Origin: Jacaranda mimosifolia
Lineage: Eukaryota; Streptophyta; Magnoliopsida; Lamiales; Bignoniaceae
Assembly (NCBI GenBank): GCA_018894105.1
Contig: CM032121.1
Coordinates: forward strand, 36,612,230 to 36,676,229
Reading direction: 5' to 3'
DNA length: 64,000 nucleotides
Part shown: piece by piece, positions 33,595 to 46,066 of the stretch
Layout of the letters: each line of letters starts with the position of its first letter
Numbering within the stretch: the first letter of the stretch is position 1
Translations under genes and position numbers: made by a program
The notes under the pieces: model-generated
The model's database searches: none
Seen by the model: only the letters and a program-made list of their open reading frames with translations
What the model was told of the DNA's origin: nothing

Positions 33595-35764
33595 ACCATG
33601 TGATCAATGCAAGTTAGGAGGTCAGGTGATCTTCTTGACTTAAAGGATGAACCCCTTTTCATTTTTGAGGTAGTATATATATTATATTGGTCTCTGTATA
33701 TGTGCATGAAAGAGTTAGGAGGATTTAGGAGCAGGCCACTTACATTTATGGATTAATTAGACAGCCTTGTACGAATTCATTCTAGTGTATACAGTTAATC
33801 TTCTTTTGTATAATACCCTTTTCTCTCCCATGGTCTTTTTCTTTTGGCAGATTTGGAATCTAAGCTATCTTCAAAGAAATAGTAGCTTAAGAAGTCAACT
33901 TTTAAACTTGGTGCTGTTTGTAAGTTTTGTTCCACATATCACATGTAAATATATATATATATATATGTCTGAAGATGCATTCGAGAAGCTTCTGCTTGCT
34001 TTTTGGTGGTTTATTATATTCTGACAGGTACGAGGATGTTGTTAACAAACACTAACTTTGTGGCCCCAAAAACCTGGGAAAGGAATATTTGTCAGCAAAA
34101 GGACAAAGGGCAGTCTTTATTGTGCTTAAAGGTCACAAAAAGCTTATGGACCTTTTACAGATAACTTACTACAAATATTTGGTGGTTTATTATATTCTGA
34201 CAGGTACGAGGATGTAAACAAACACTAACTTTGTGGCCCAGTCTTTATTGTGCTTAAAGGTCACAAAAAGCTTATGGACCTTTTACAGATAACTTGCTAC
34301 AAATATTTGTCAAGATAGAATTTAAAAAGCATGTGCTTAAGGTTTTAAGTCCACAATAAGCCATAACTCTGGAGGCCCAAAACTGCTTTTGCATATTAGC
34401 CCTTCTTTAATTTAGCCACAGATTCTTACAGAGACCAGATTTTACCAATTTAATTGAATTCTTATTCGGCTTCTTTCCTTCTTTTGCAATTGGATCAATG
34501 GCCCAAAATCATATCATTTGGAATGATCATTTACTCCATCTTTTTTGCTTGGCAAAACTTTTGGAAAATTAATTTTATAAAAGTGGAAATTAATTCTACT
34601 TTCTTCAACTTAACTTCTAATAAACATAAATCCTATTTATGATGTTTTTTATGCTCAACAAATACAATAAAGCCATCCATATAAAAATTATGTAACACCA
34701 TCATAAAAGATTTTGAATATGACTAGTTCCAAATGATTAGCACAAAATCTTTTGTGCTTTTCTGAAAACTTCAAGTGGTAATCAACATCCATGTGGGCCA
34801 AGAAAGAAAATTAACAAGAAAATAAGACCTTATTTTTTTCCCACTTATTAAAACAAGACAAGGTGACCCATTGCTTTCCAACTTTGGCAACAAGAAAAGA
34901 TTATGTAGATATTTGCAAGTTGTGATGTATACAACTAAAAGATGACAAAAATGTGGTTTTGTATTCAACTACTCTCTGATTTTCATTTGGCATAGCACAA
35001 TGTCAAAGGATCAAAAAATTAAACAAACCTGCATAGTTTTAAGAGTCTGATAATGGGTGATTAGGCAAAAAGGGCAGCTTCGTCCCAATCACTTAAATTT
35101 AATGAGAAAATATTTTGAAATTTATGACTTTTAATTGAACTCGATTCGATTCAATTCGATCTAACTACAATAAAAGATCGACCTAAAATTAAGCGATTCA
35201 TTCAATTTAGCTGGCAAACACTTTTTGATCTCATGACTTGATGTATATATTCACGTCGATAATGCATGAGAAATACTTCTAACTACTTGTTGACCAAAGT
35301 ATGTAACTTAAGATTAACCTGAAATTGAGCGTTTCACCCAAATCACGTAGCAATGATATTTTTTAATCTCACAAAGAAAGTTTGATATATATCCACATAA
35401 ACAGTGCACTATAAAAGATAATGTTAAGACCTTTCTCGATCTCTTACTAATTAAGCAATAGAGGGCTTTTAGTAAGAATTCCAATGCCATTTGTGGGTGA
35501 CTTATTGCCCGACCCAAATCACCATTCCATCAGTGGGATAGATGTTATTGAGCCAAGAAGCACAGTAATATAGACAACACATACCAACCAAACAATTATA
35601 AAATGCCTAATATAAAAGACAAAGGTGCGTTGCTAACTTGAAAAAGAAAAAAGAAAAAAAACAAATAACAAGAGTAGATTCCTAATTTCAATAGTAACAC
35701 AAATCTCAAATAAATGACAAAAGATCCTCAATCTTAACCTCCTCGTCCATGCTTCCATGTTACC
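33595..35764 (+). repeat. duplicated junction segment and A2 upstream flank
   Basis: From ACCATGTGATCAATGC the sequence follows the first gene's 3' flank (8219 onward), then skips what corresponds to about 8790-10785, and continues as the A-type 5' flank. It is almost identical to 52485-54653 before A3. No gene is present, and short frames here are fragments of flanking DNA. Confidence 0.85.
34004..34300. repeat. local direct duplication within the junction segment
   Basis: The block GGTGGTTTATTATATTCTGACAGG to CTTTTACAGATAACTT occurs twice, at 34004-34167 and 34181-34303, the second copy missing about 40 bp. The ancestral flank near 8640-8790 has it once. The same pair appears at 52893-53190. 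Confidence 0.8.
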
Positions 35765-35772
35765 TATAAAAG
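35765..35772 (+). promoter_or_regulatory. TATA box candidate for UGT A2
   Basis: TATAAAAG lies 45 bases before the ATG (start to start), in the same context as in A1 and A3. Confidence 0.55.
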
Positions 35773-35809
35773 AGTGGTGAAGACTTTCAAGTTTGAGTAC
35801 AAGAAAACA

Positions 35810-37354
35810 ATGGGAAACCCTCATGTCATAGTTGTACCTTATCCAGCACAAGGCCATGTGATCCCCATGTTGGAGCTTTCACAATCGCTGGTAAACCACA
35901 GCATCAAAGTCACATTTGTAAACACAGAGTTCAATCACATGCGGGTTATAAAATCATTGTCAGAATCAGACAACATAAGAGAACTGGTGAACATGGTTTC
36001 CATCCCAGATGGATTGGAGCCACGGGAGGACAGAAATGATCTGGGGAAACTAACAGAAGCCATTTTCAATTTCATGCCTGGAGAGCTGGAAGCCCTTATT
36101 GAAAGAATAGATGGAAAAGAAGGAGAAAAAATCACCTGTGTTATTGCTGATTGGTCCTTGGGATGGGCTCTGGAGGTAGCTGAAAACATGGGACTCAGAA
36201 GAGCAGCTTTCTGGCCTGGAGCAGCGGCCGTCTTGGCGTTGTCGTTCAACATCCCAAAGCTAGTAAGCGACGGGATTATAGACAGTAGCGGTGAGTACTC
36301 TTGAGCCGTTTTGCATTAAAACCATGAGCCAAAGCAAGCTTGTATAAAGAAATTCTAGGACTGATGGCAAATTATATGAAGAAATTAACATGTACCCTTT
36401 AATCAACCAATAGAAATGCAATGAAAAAGTAGCTAATTCAGCCTTGTTTATACCAATACTTACCATGCAGGAGGACCCATGAAGAACCAGATGGTTCAGC
36501 TGTCGCCAGGAATTCCACTCATGAACACTATGGACTTTGCATGGACCTGTGTTGGTGATCAGGCCACACAAAAAATTGTTTTTGACGTTCTGGTGAGAAA
36601 TAACTTTTCAGTCAAATTGACAGACTGGTTGATTTGCAACTCATCTTACGATTTGGAGCCTGGAGCATTTTCTCTATTTCCAGAAATTCTACCCGTTGGC
36701 CCTCTTCTTGCAAGCGACCGGCTAGGAAAATCAGCAGGCTACTTCTGGCCAGAGGACTCAGGTTGCTTGGTATGGCTGGATCAGCAGCCAGCCAATTTTG
36801 TCATATATGTTGCATTTGGCAGCTTCACAGTATTTGATCAGATTCTGTTTGAGGAACTGGCTCTCGGGCTTGAACTCACCAATAGGCCAATTCTGTGGGT
36901 CGTGAGGCAAGATTTAACAGCTGATACAGATAAAGCATATCCGAGAGGTTTCAAAGATAGAGTACAAAACCGGGCAATGATGGTGGGGTGGGCACCTCAA
37001 CAACAGGTCTTATCTCATCCCTCTGTTGCTTGCTTTATCAGCCATTGCGGCTGGAATTCTACCATGGAGGGCATTGGCAATGGAGTCCCTTTCCTCTGCT
37101 GGCCATATTTTGCGGATCAGTTCCTTAACCAGACCTACATTTGCGATAAGTGGGAGGTTGGATTAGGATTAAGCAAAGACGGAAATGGAATCGTAAGACA
37201 AGGAGAAATAAAGGATAAAGTAGAACAGATTCTGGGAGATAAAAGCTACAAGGAAAGAGCCTTGAATCTTCAAGCCAAGACCATGAATAGTGCTAGAGGA
37301 GGAAGGTCTCATAAGAATTTCAACAATTTTATAGAGTGGATCAAGGATGACTGA
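35810..37354 (+). CDS. UGT83A-type UDP-glycosyltransferase, copy A2
   Basis: Exons are 35810..36290 and 36471..37354, 454 residues, intact. The catalytic His is residue 16, and the partner Asp is residue 114 (CVIADWSLGWA). The PSPG box is at residues 334-377 (WAPQQQVLSHP to WPYFADQ), with Trp22 and a final Gln. The coding sequence is very close to A1, but without A1's four-residue deletion and with GPL intact. Two substitutions are unique to this copy: the exon junction reads GGPMKNQ instead of GRPLKNQ, and NFVIYVAFGSF has Phe where the other copies have Ser. Its 5' flank is nearly identical to that of A3, not A1, so the gene looks like a recombinant. The acceptor is unknown. Confidence 0.93.
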
Positions 37355-37821
37355 TATAAATTCCTTGTGAAACAGGCTTATTTGTTGCTTTTCTCTTATT
37401 GGCTATTTAAGAATCTCTAAGTAACATATAAATGGAGCCTGTCATCCAGTATGACCACAGTTTACATTATGATCCCTATTAGTAATGGCTAATGTGGTAT
37501 AAGAGCACAACCAAATATATAGTATACATGGTGTCATCAGAAGTCCCCGTTCCTAGTTGAGGGGCTAGATATGATCATACAAGAATTGTTCAAAGAGAAA
37601 CTAATACTTAACCTGGGGTGGAGGCTGTGGAAAATTTAGATGCCATTGGTCTTCTCATCAAAAGGAAAGGTTAATTACAATTGAAAGGTGGCTAAATTTA
37701 ACCCTTTATCTGCTGCTTCTACAGTTCCATCAGTAGAGCACAGGTTGTCGTCGAATCAACAGAGAAGAATGTGCATAATTTTAAGAGATTAAGGTAATCA
37801 CAGAAAATAACATAGATTAGA
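37355..37821 (+). other. A2 3' flank and orphan B-type promoter flank
   Basis: This is the same arrangement as after A1, but without the 1.93-kb MULE. The site near 37516 is empty and shows ACCAAATATATAGTATACATGG. It ends with TAGATTAGA, the decayed target duplication of the next element. Confidence 0.7.
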
Positions 37822-38456
37822 GGGATAATTACAAAAGCTAACCTTGAGGCTTGGGGTAATAGTAGAAACTACCCATGTGATTTGTGAAATTACAAAAAAA
37901 CCCTTGCAAAAAATTGCCGTCTAAAAATTGCGATGGAAATCGTTAAAAGATCATTTTACCCTTCAATTTTTTCCTTTTCTTTTTAAAAAAATGCTCTTCG
38001 AAAAAGGAAAAAAGACAACAATACCCTCTAAATAAAAAAAGAGAAACATAAAAAATGGGCGAAACAATTGTCATTTTTTGCGTGCAAGAAGAGAAGACCC
38101 ACCTGGTTCTCTATCCTGGTTCAGTCCTGGCCGTTGCATGAAGTGCGACCATCTTCGATTGCCTACCGGAATCCTTATTTGTTGGTACCTTGAGGAAGGC
38201 CGATCGCAGTGATCATTGAATTTTGTGATTTTCGAGCAACATTTTGCGGGGTTTGAGTGAAATGGGTAGTAAAGGTAACACCCTGTCCAATTATTCACTT
38301 TTTTTGGTTTATTTTATTTAGAATCTTCATATAATATGCAAAAATCATTTATTTTTGCATTATTGTCATTTATATGCTTAGGATTTTGTAAGATGCATTA
38401 TGTTAGGGTTTTGTTTTAAATATGATTTTGGTATGATGATTTGATGAATGTGGGAA

Positions 38457-41400
38457 CATTACTAAAAAAATAGCCTTTTGCGATGAAATTTTTTGCGATA
38501 GATTACGGAAAAATCTGTCACAAAAGAGTAATTTTGCGACAAACTTTTGTCCGTCGTAGATTTTTTATTTTTCTCGAAGCAGTTTTTGAAGGATTTTTTC
38601 GTCGAAAAATAAATTTATTTATTTTTAATTTGCAACATTTTTCCAATATTAAAAACCTGTAATCAACAATAGTATGTATATTCATAAATTTAACAGCACC
38701 ATACTTAACGATGTTTATAACCACCAAATGATAAAATAACAATATCTTCCATAAAATTCAAATATAACATCAAATAAAAAAAAAATTCATAGATTCAATA
38801 ATATAAAATTATTAAAATATAATCATTAAAGTGTAATCATCTTAACACAGCATATACCTAAATATTCATACATAAGCCAACCAATCATCATTCTCATTAT
38901 CTATGTTTCTTCGTGGCTGTCATTAGGGGATCCAAATGAGAATGGTGCAGGAGATACCTCTGGTCGAGGTAAATGTGAGCTTGGTGCCATGAAAGAGAGA
39001 TTTGTAGGCGGATAATACGGTGATGTATGAGGATGAATTGACGTTAATGGGATATGCATATTCTGCTGCATGAACATCTATGGCATCATCACCTCCATAT
39101 CCAAGAATTTTTGCTTAAATATCATATTTTCTTCTTTTGACGTTGTCATTTCTTATTGCAACTTCTTAATCATTTCACTTTCATAGGGTTGATTATTTGG
39201 AGGTCCTCTAGATAAGTGACCCAAGACAAAGGAAGTCTCACTTCCAAGTCCATAGATCCGCCCCTTCTTCGATCCGCCTACTGTATCTTTCCACACTTGC
39301 ATAAGTAATATTACCACAAATTAATAAAAATAAAATAATTCAATTTGAAAATAAGATAAAATATAAATTAATAACTTAGAACTTTCACTAGAAGTTGAGA
39401 TGACATGGGCACTGAAGAACTTTCAACACCATCACTTGAGCTTTGACTAGAGAACTCTTCCAGTCTACTGTTGAACGTATTCTATACATGAAGTACATAG
39501 AATGATCAACATATATAAAAATTTAAACTTTCTAGCATAAAAATTAACATATATATAACATTTAAACTTTCTAACATGAAAATTATAACATTTAAACTTT
39601 CTAAATTGGTTGTTTTTATATAACATACTACTTACATAAGTATTCTGTGCACTCTCATTGGCCCATATGCGTTTACCTTTTTCATTTAATGGAGAATGTG
39701 TACGCATAAATAATTCTGAAAGTCTAGGTGGGTGTCCATGTTCTTTCTCCTACATCTAAACACATTTATTATGAATCAATTATAACTAAAATTAAATGTT
39801 GATACTTTTATAAAAATTACTAATTTATCTTTGTGTGACAAGTGTGAGATACAACCACCCTGATGAAGTGGAGATCCCATACCATCACAATCTAATGCCC
39901 GATTTGCTTTATTTTGAGCACTTATCTTTTGGAATCCATCCTTGCCCCATTGTTCAAGGAATCCATCCCAAACTTCATCTCCCATCCAAATAGGCTTCTT
40001 TTTGGATTGGCGCGCTCGGTGTAACTTATTTTTCAATATCTCCGAGCCTCGATGCTCAAATATTTTGCGAATCTGTGCTCTCTCATGTTCATACCAAGCA
40101 ATTTTTTTTTTAGACACATAAAAGAATTTAAAACACTTGGAGAACTCTTCCATTTTGGAAATCTAATTAAGAAAAACATATATAATACTTAAAATAATTC
40201 TTCCCTGAAACTTCCAAACCACATTGTCCCAACTCCATCTGGAATCTTTTTCCATGATCTCCACACTTCTCGTGAGTGCCCTTTAATAATAGTACTTATC
40301 TCTTGGGTACATAATAACTCCTCAGAAAACCTGTTTCACAAAGATATTTTACAACATATATTATAAAGATAAAATATAATTTAGTAGTACACATAATATT
40401 ATAAATTATTGTAATTAAAAAGATTAAAAAATATTACTCTCTCCCTCGAGGCCAAATAAAGGTCTTCTGAGTAACACCTGTACTCCCGATATCTGTAGAT
40501 GCCAGTGTAGATGGGATAGATGAGGGAGTAGATGATGCATGTAATGGAGAACTACCCGGTACAACATTTGGATGAGTGTGTGGAGGTACATACAACTCCG
40601 ATCTAGTGCTAGATGGAACAACCTTATTTTTTCCCCTTCCTATTACTTGGCATCTATAACAAACACTAATTATGTAAATTATAATAGATAAATGACATTA
40701 AATAAATCACCATCATAATATAGAAACAATCATAAAGATTGCAATCAATATATTACATCAACAATGAGTTTTTACATAAATTCACATTACATGACATTAA
40801 ATTAAAATAACTAATCATCATCATCATCATCACCATCGTCGTCGTCATCCTCATCCTCATCCTCATTCCAATCCTCAACCTCCAACTCTTCGTCATCACC
40901 TATCACTTGATTGTTTTCTAGATTTATTTCTTCACATGGTCCCTCAATATCAAGTAAGTCACCAGTTGGATCAGTATCAATAATTGCATTGACTATGGTA
41001 GGTGGTTCTTGTAAAGCTACCTCCACAGTATAACGTTTATCCACCCTACGTCTTGGTCTTATTTTGATCACAAACCGCCAATGGACTTTATCCCTTTTAG
41101 CACTAGGATAAGGAATATAATATAATTGAGATGCATGTTGAGCAATGATAAAAGGATCAAACTTTGGATATTTTCCATTCTCTTTGATCTCAATGATATC
41201 ATACTCTTTATTTATCTTGATACCATGGTTAGACACTAAATCAAACCAATAACAGTTAAATATATAAAATCAAAATAAAGTATGCAAACTTACCTCTAAA
41301 TGTTCCACTAAACTCAACTTTCACAAAAGATATCCACCACAATCAAGATTGCCCACATCATTAGGCACATGTTACAAGTGCACATCTTGATTCATAAATC

Positions 41401-42496
41401 ATAATTCCATAAACTAAATTAAAGCTTAATAATTTAATACAATTCAATATATTGTACCATAAAATTTAACTCAACCAAAATCCTACTAAATTTTTTAATT
41501 CAAATAAAAACATAACTCTAACAAATATAACAACATTTAAAATGAATATAAAATTTAACTCAAATTTCAACTGATATATAAATTATTATTTATGTTAAAT
41601 CAAATTATATTACTAATAAATAAATTATTATTTGAGTTTAACTAACACATAAATCAAATTTTAACTAAAACATAATCAAAATTTAACTAATGGAGATAGT
41701 TAACTAAAACATAAATCAAATTTTAACTAATGGAGATAATTAACTAAAACATAATCAAAATTTAACATAATTAAGAAAATTACCTCAATTAATGGAGATA
41801 ATGCAAAAAATAAACTCTCTAAACCTGAAACAATAAACAAACAACCATTAGCATTTTTTTTAAATTAAAAGTAATTATAAAAAATAAAAATAAAAAAATC
41901 ATATTCAGATATGACTGGTGGCCAGCAGCAAGCTGGTGACCGACTTGGCCAACATTTGTTGGTCATGCACCAGCAGCAGCTGGCCGCACTAGCTGCTGTT
42001 GGTGCTACCAGCTTGCTCGGCCAGCACCTTCCTGCAGGCCAGTTTAACAAAGAAAGAAGGGAAAAAAAGGGAAGGGGAAAGACATACCTTGGGGGAAAAA
42101 TAGAATGTTAGTGTGTTGGGTGGCAGAGTTAGGGCTTAATTCCCCCCGCTCGACAATTTGCAACAGATATAAATCCATCACAAATATATATATATATATT
42201 TTTTAATTTTTCAAATTTTGCAACGGAAAGAACTATCGCAAAATTTTGGAATTTTTCAAAAATTTTGCAACAGATTTAAGTTCGTTGCAAAAGTTGGATT
42301 TTTGTGACGGATTTGAATCTGTCACAAAACTTCACATCTGCAATGGAAAAGCCGTCGCAAATGCTTTTTACATTTTTTTTTAAATTTTGCGAAAGAAAAT
42401 TTTGTGATGGATTTTCCGTTGCAAAATCTGTCACAAATTGCGATGGTTTTTTCCATTGCAAATTTGCGTTGCAAAAAACAGCTTTTTTTAGTAGAG
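38457..42496 (-). mobile_element. CACTA (En/Spm) element, deletion derivative (unit 2)
   Basis: This is the duplicate of 17472-21548, with ends CATTACTAAAAAAATAG and, inverted, CTCTACTAAAAAAAG. The right flank is GTA. The left flank is now GAA through one substitution, so only the unit 1 copy keeps a perfect 3-bp duplication. The TTTGCGACG-type subterminal repeats and the GC-rich block at 41920-42050 are present. Confidence 0.85.
38920..41236 (-). pseudogene. CACTA coding remnants: DUF4216-like and Transposase_24-like (unit 2)
   Basis: The block at 41236-40811 is better preserved than in unit 1. An open 141-codon stretch runs from NKEYDIIEIKENGKY through YYIPYPSAKRDKVHWRFVIK, typical of DUF4216, into an acidic tail. 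The Ser/Pro-rich part lies at about 40621-40440 and the Transposase_24-like block at 40153-39776. The C-terminal piece (about 39140-38926) carries a TAG not present in unit 1. The TNP2 core is missing. Confidence 0.72.
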
Positions 42497-42709
42497 GTAG
42501 TTATTTTGTTTGAGTTGGTTATGAAGGTGAAGAAAGGAGTAGTGAGGATGCATAATACTGTGGACTCTTAGGGTTCTTTTTTAGAGGCTTGGAGGAATTT
42601 GTTGGAGGTTTAGATACCCTTAATTTTTTATAATAGACAAGAAGCAACTGCTTTAAACTGTATTATTTTTAAAAATATTTAAGATTTTTTCTGTTATAGT
42701 TTTTAGTAT

Positions 42710-43145
42710 ACAGTGTGCTAATTATTATATTTTATAGTTTGTTGTTTGTTGAACTTGAGTTATATGTAATGCATGAAAATGTTTAGGGTTCTTTCTATAA
42801 TGATTTTGAGTTCACAGGGGGATAATTGTAGTATTTTAAAGTTTGCTATCAGTTGAAACTGTGTTTTGTATGATAATATATGAAATATTTTAAGGTTTTT
42901 TTAATAGGTTTCAGTATACAAGGGGTTAATTATAGTGTTTTAAAGTTTGATCTTAGTTGAATATGAGATCTAATGCATTTAGAAAATATTTAGGGTTCTT
43001 TTTGTAATGATTTTAGTGCACAAGGGGCTAATTGTATTGTTTTCAATATTGATATCAGTTGAATAAAACTTTTGTGCAATGCATCAAATTATTTTAAGGT
43101 TCTTTATGTAAGTATTTTATTTATTCAGGGGCTAATTGTAATAGT
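42710..43145. repeat. degenerate tandem repeat of about 105 bp (unit 2)
   Basis: This is the counterpart of 21755-22205, five diverged copies with the GGGGCTAATTGTA core. Confidence 0.6.
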
Positions 43146-43262
43146 TTACTGTAGGTCCTGGTGGAGACAATTGCTAAATTGGTGCCTTATTCAATCAATA
43201 GAAAGTGTTGCTAGCACATATATTCAAATTTCAGACTTCAATTTTATGGGGTATTGTTGAGA

Positions 43263-43391
43263 AAATATTTTTGGATTGCTGCAAGAGCCTACAATGTGCA
43301 AGAGTACACCTTTGTTATGTACAAAATAAAAGAGGTAAAACCTATATCTCATGAGTGGCTTATGAAAATTCCTGTGAGTATGTGGTGTTGG
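43263..43391 (+). pseudogene. MuDR-type MULE transposase remnant (unit 2)
   Basis: This encodes the same 43-codon FWIAARAYNVQEYNF to EWLMKIP segment as at 22315-22443. Confidence 0.72.
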
Positions 43392-44296
43392 CTGTGCAAG
43401 TGGAGTTGGAGGTTTTGATGATGCTGGATGCTATGATGGAGGTGCTACTAGTGGTGCTGTAGATGGAGTTACTGATGCTGGTGCTATAGATGGTAGGGGG
43501 AGGCTACTGAAGGCTGAATATTGTTCTTGTTTATGTATTCAAACTAGTTAATATTTTGGTCACTTCCAAGTGAAGAATCAACCCATTAATTTTTGTGCAA
43601 TTTGAAAATAATTAATTTAGTCCCTTCTACATATTTTATGTATTTTGAAAAACTGAATGTTCTACCTATTTGCTGTAAGTGTAGATGCAGGTTTAGTGTA
43701 ACTTTGGTTTGGTTTGCTTTGTGGTGCATTACTTTGTGCATTTTGAATGTTTATGTTGCTTCTTAGGGAATGTGCTTGCAAGTTCTTATGATATTGAATG
43801 TTTTACATGTCAGATAACTAAATATACATGGGGCAATATTAAAGGTTCAAATTACCTAAAGAGGTTGAATGTAATCTTTTAAACTCGTAAATTATGTAGC
43901 AAAAATTAATAATTTTCTAATTAATTATAGTAATTAAAAATGATTTAATTAATTACATTAATTATATTTCCAACGGCAAAATTAAGCATTATTTTAATTT
44001 GTTACTTTAATTCCCTGGTGTACTTATTATGTTGCAATTACATCCCCACATGTATGGCAAGTGCCAAAATATTGTAAAGACATTTTGGTCCCCAAAAAAA
44101 GTCAGCAGGCTGGAGCAGTCAACTAAAGGGTAAAACCTAAATTTTCAAAAATTGCAGCAAATTCTATTAGTTTGACTAACAGTAGGATCTCATTGTTAGA
44201 TGATAGCAAACCTTAGGGGATGTGATTATAATTTTGCAAACCACAGATATAGTTCCTGTTATTACCTCAAACCTTAGTAGTTTTTGTAATTATCCC

Positions 44297-44515
44297 TGGA
44301 TTTAAATTAAGTGATAATCAAATATGTAGCAGACTAGATAAGAAAAATAGATAGGATTAGAGTTGCAAGAATGCTTTGCGTCTAGAAGTTGCGGACAACT
44401 TTGTGCTAAGACAATAAGATAAAATCAATGTGAAATCTTCGTCAGACTTTATCATCAACAATCCTTTCAGCAATTAATTTGACATAAATTATGTAAGAAG
44501 CAAGAGAAAAAGCAT
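44297..44515 (+). other. C-type 3' flank without its gene (unit 2)
   Basis: This is the duplicate of 23350-23569, with only point differences. No gene is present. Confidence 0.6.
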
Positions 44516-45591
44516 TGTTAAATTGCATATTTGTCATTTAATTCATATAATTTCCCTTTACGATTAATAGTAAAAATGCTTAATTGTTGGATTTTAATTT
44601 TCAATTTATATTTCATGAAGCAAATTGAAGATTCGAGCTAAATGCAGCTAAAAATCGAGTATTTGATATGCTAGGAGCAAAAATTGCATTCTTGAGGAGA
44701 TGGGGAATGGAAGAAGGAAATAATTCAAGCATGAATGTGTCTTGCTTCCGAAGACTCTATGCAAATTCAATTAGGATGCATTCAACCCCTCTTGAGAATT
44801 GTATATTTTTGGAATATTTTTATTTTTGTTTCTTTAATTAAGAGAATTTAGGTCTCCTTATTTTTGTAGGACTCTTACCGAGTTTTCAGTTACATTAGGA
44901 GTAGTAGGCTATATATATAGAACCAAAGATGAGACCAGACCTATCTTTTCATCCTTCATCTTTCATTCATCATATTTTAATTTCCTACATTTTTCTCTCA
45001 AGCATGAGTTGCTAAACTCTCATTCTAGCTTAAGGGATTATCGAAGTTTGATTCTTTAATATTTGTGAGATCTAATTATTTAGTTGTATTTCTTATTTCT
45101 TAAGTATTTGTTTATCTTCTGTTTTCACTACGAATATTCAGGTTTATTGAATTTAAGGTCTAAATTTGATAGCTTAGAATATTTGTTCTGCCAATTAGAA
45201 CTTTAAGTCCGTAATTGTTTAATTGTTCTAATGCTTGTGACGAATAACATAGTTATGTGTGTTATGAAGATAAATAATCTAGTCTAAATAAACCTCACTT
45301 GTGTGTGTTTGTTGGCTAGGGCTTGACTCTCTACTTTATAATACTTTTGGTAAATTAAATCCTATGAGCATTTCTTTAGGGTTGTTTACTGGAAAGGGAA
45401 ATAACTAACGAGCTTTCTTAATTATCAAGATAGTGAGGAGAGATTGATTATTAGGGTATTTTGAATAACTATAACCAGTTTATTCAAGAATGAGGAATTT
45501 ATCTTTGCATTGATAATCAAATATGTGAATCAAACTGAGATTTTACCCTAGGTTATATTTCATCCTTATTGATTTCTTATTTTATTTGTAA
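44516..45591. mobile_element. LTR-like insertion, 1.08 kb (unit 2)
   Basis: This is the duplicate of 23570-24644, flanked by AGCAT at 44511-44515 and 45592-45596. Confidence 0.55.
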
Positions 45592-46066
45592 AGCATTTAT
45601 ATCATAGTGATGTTTTGTGTGAATTTCATCTGGCTCATTATAGTTCGAAGTTCCTCTTGTACATGATCAAGTAGGCTCACTAGGAAAGGACATAATATAC
45701 TTGTTTCAAAAAGTAATCCAGTCTTAAGTAACAGTAAATTGTACCCTGTTTTGTGCATGGCCATAGTAATGGAGCGTATGAAAAAGAAGGCTACATCCAA
45801 AATCATACTTTTCCTATTCATGTCTAATTCCTTGCCTTGGCTTCCAAGAATTATTATAGCATGAGATTTGCTAAGATCGAATTCACTTGCATTAATCCAC
45901 ATTAGAATATGCATGTGCCAATGTACTTGAACCACTACTTAGTTTTGTTCTTGATAGGCCTAGCCCTACTACTAATCATTGAAGAAAAAAAATGCTCCCA
46001 GGCTCACCAATGGCCAATTGTTCCCAAGCGCATCAACAGTAGTGAGCTCTATGAGGGCTTGCCGTC
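45592..46066 (+). other. continuation of the C-type 3' flank (unit 2)
   Basis: This is the duplicate of 24645-25118. Its overlapping short frames are not supported as genes. Confidence 0.55.

Larger units (their letters stand above)
37822..44296. mobile_element. old Mutator-like element carrying a CACTA insertion (unit 2)
   Basis: This is the duplicate of 16837-23349, with the same ends and the same nested CACTA. The flanking 9-mers are TAGATTAGA and TGGATTTAA. A MULE transposase remnant is at 43263-43391. Confidence 0.78.
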
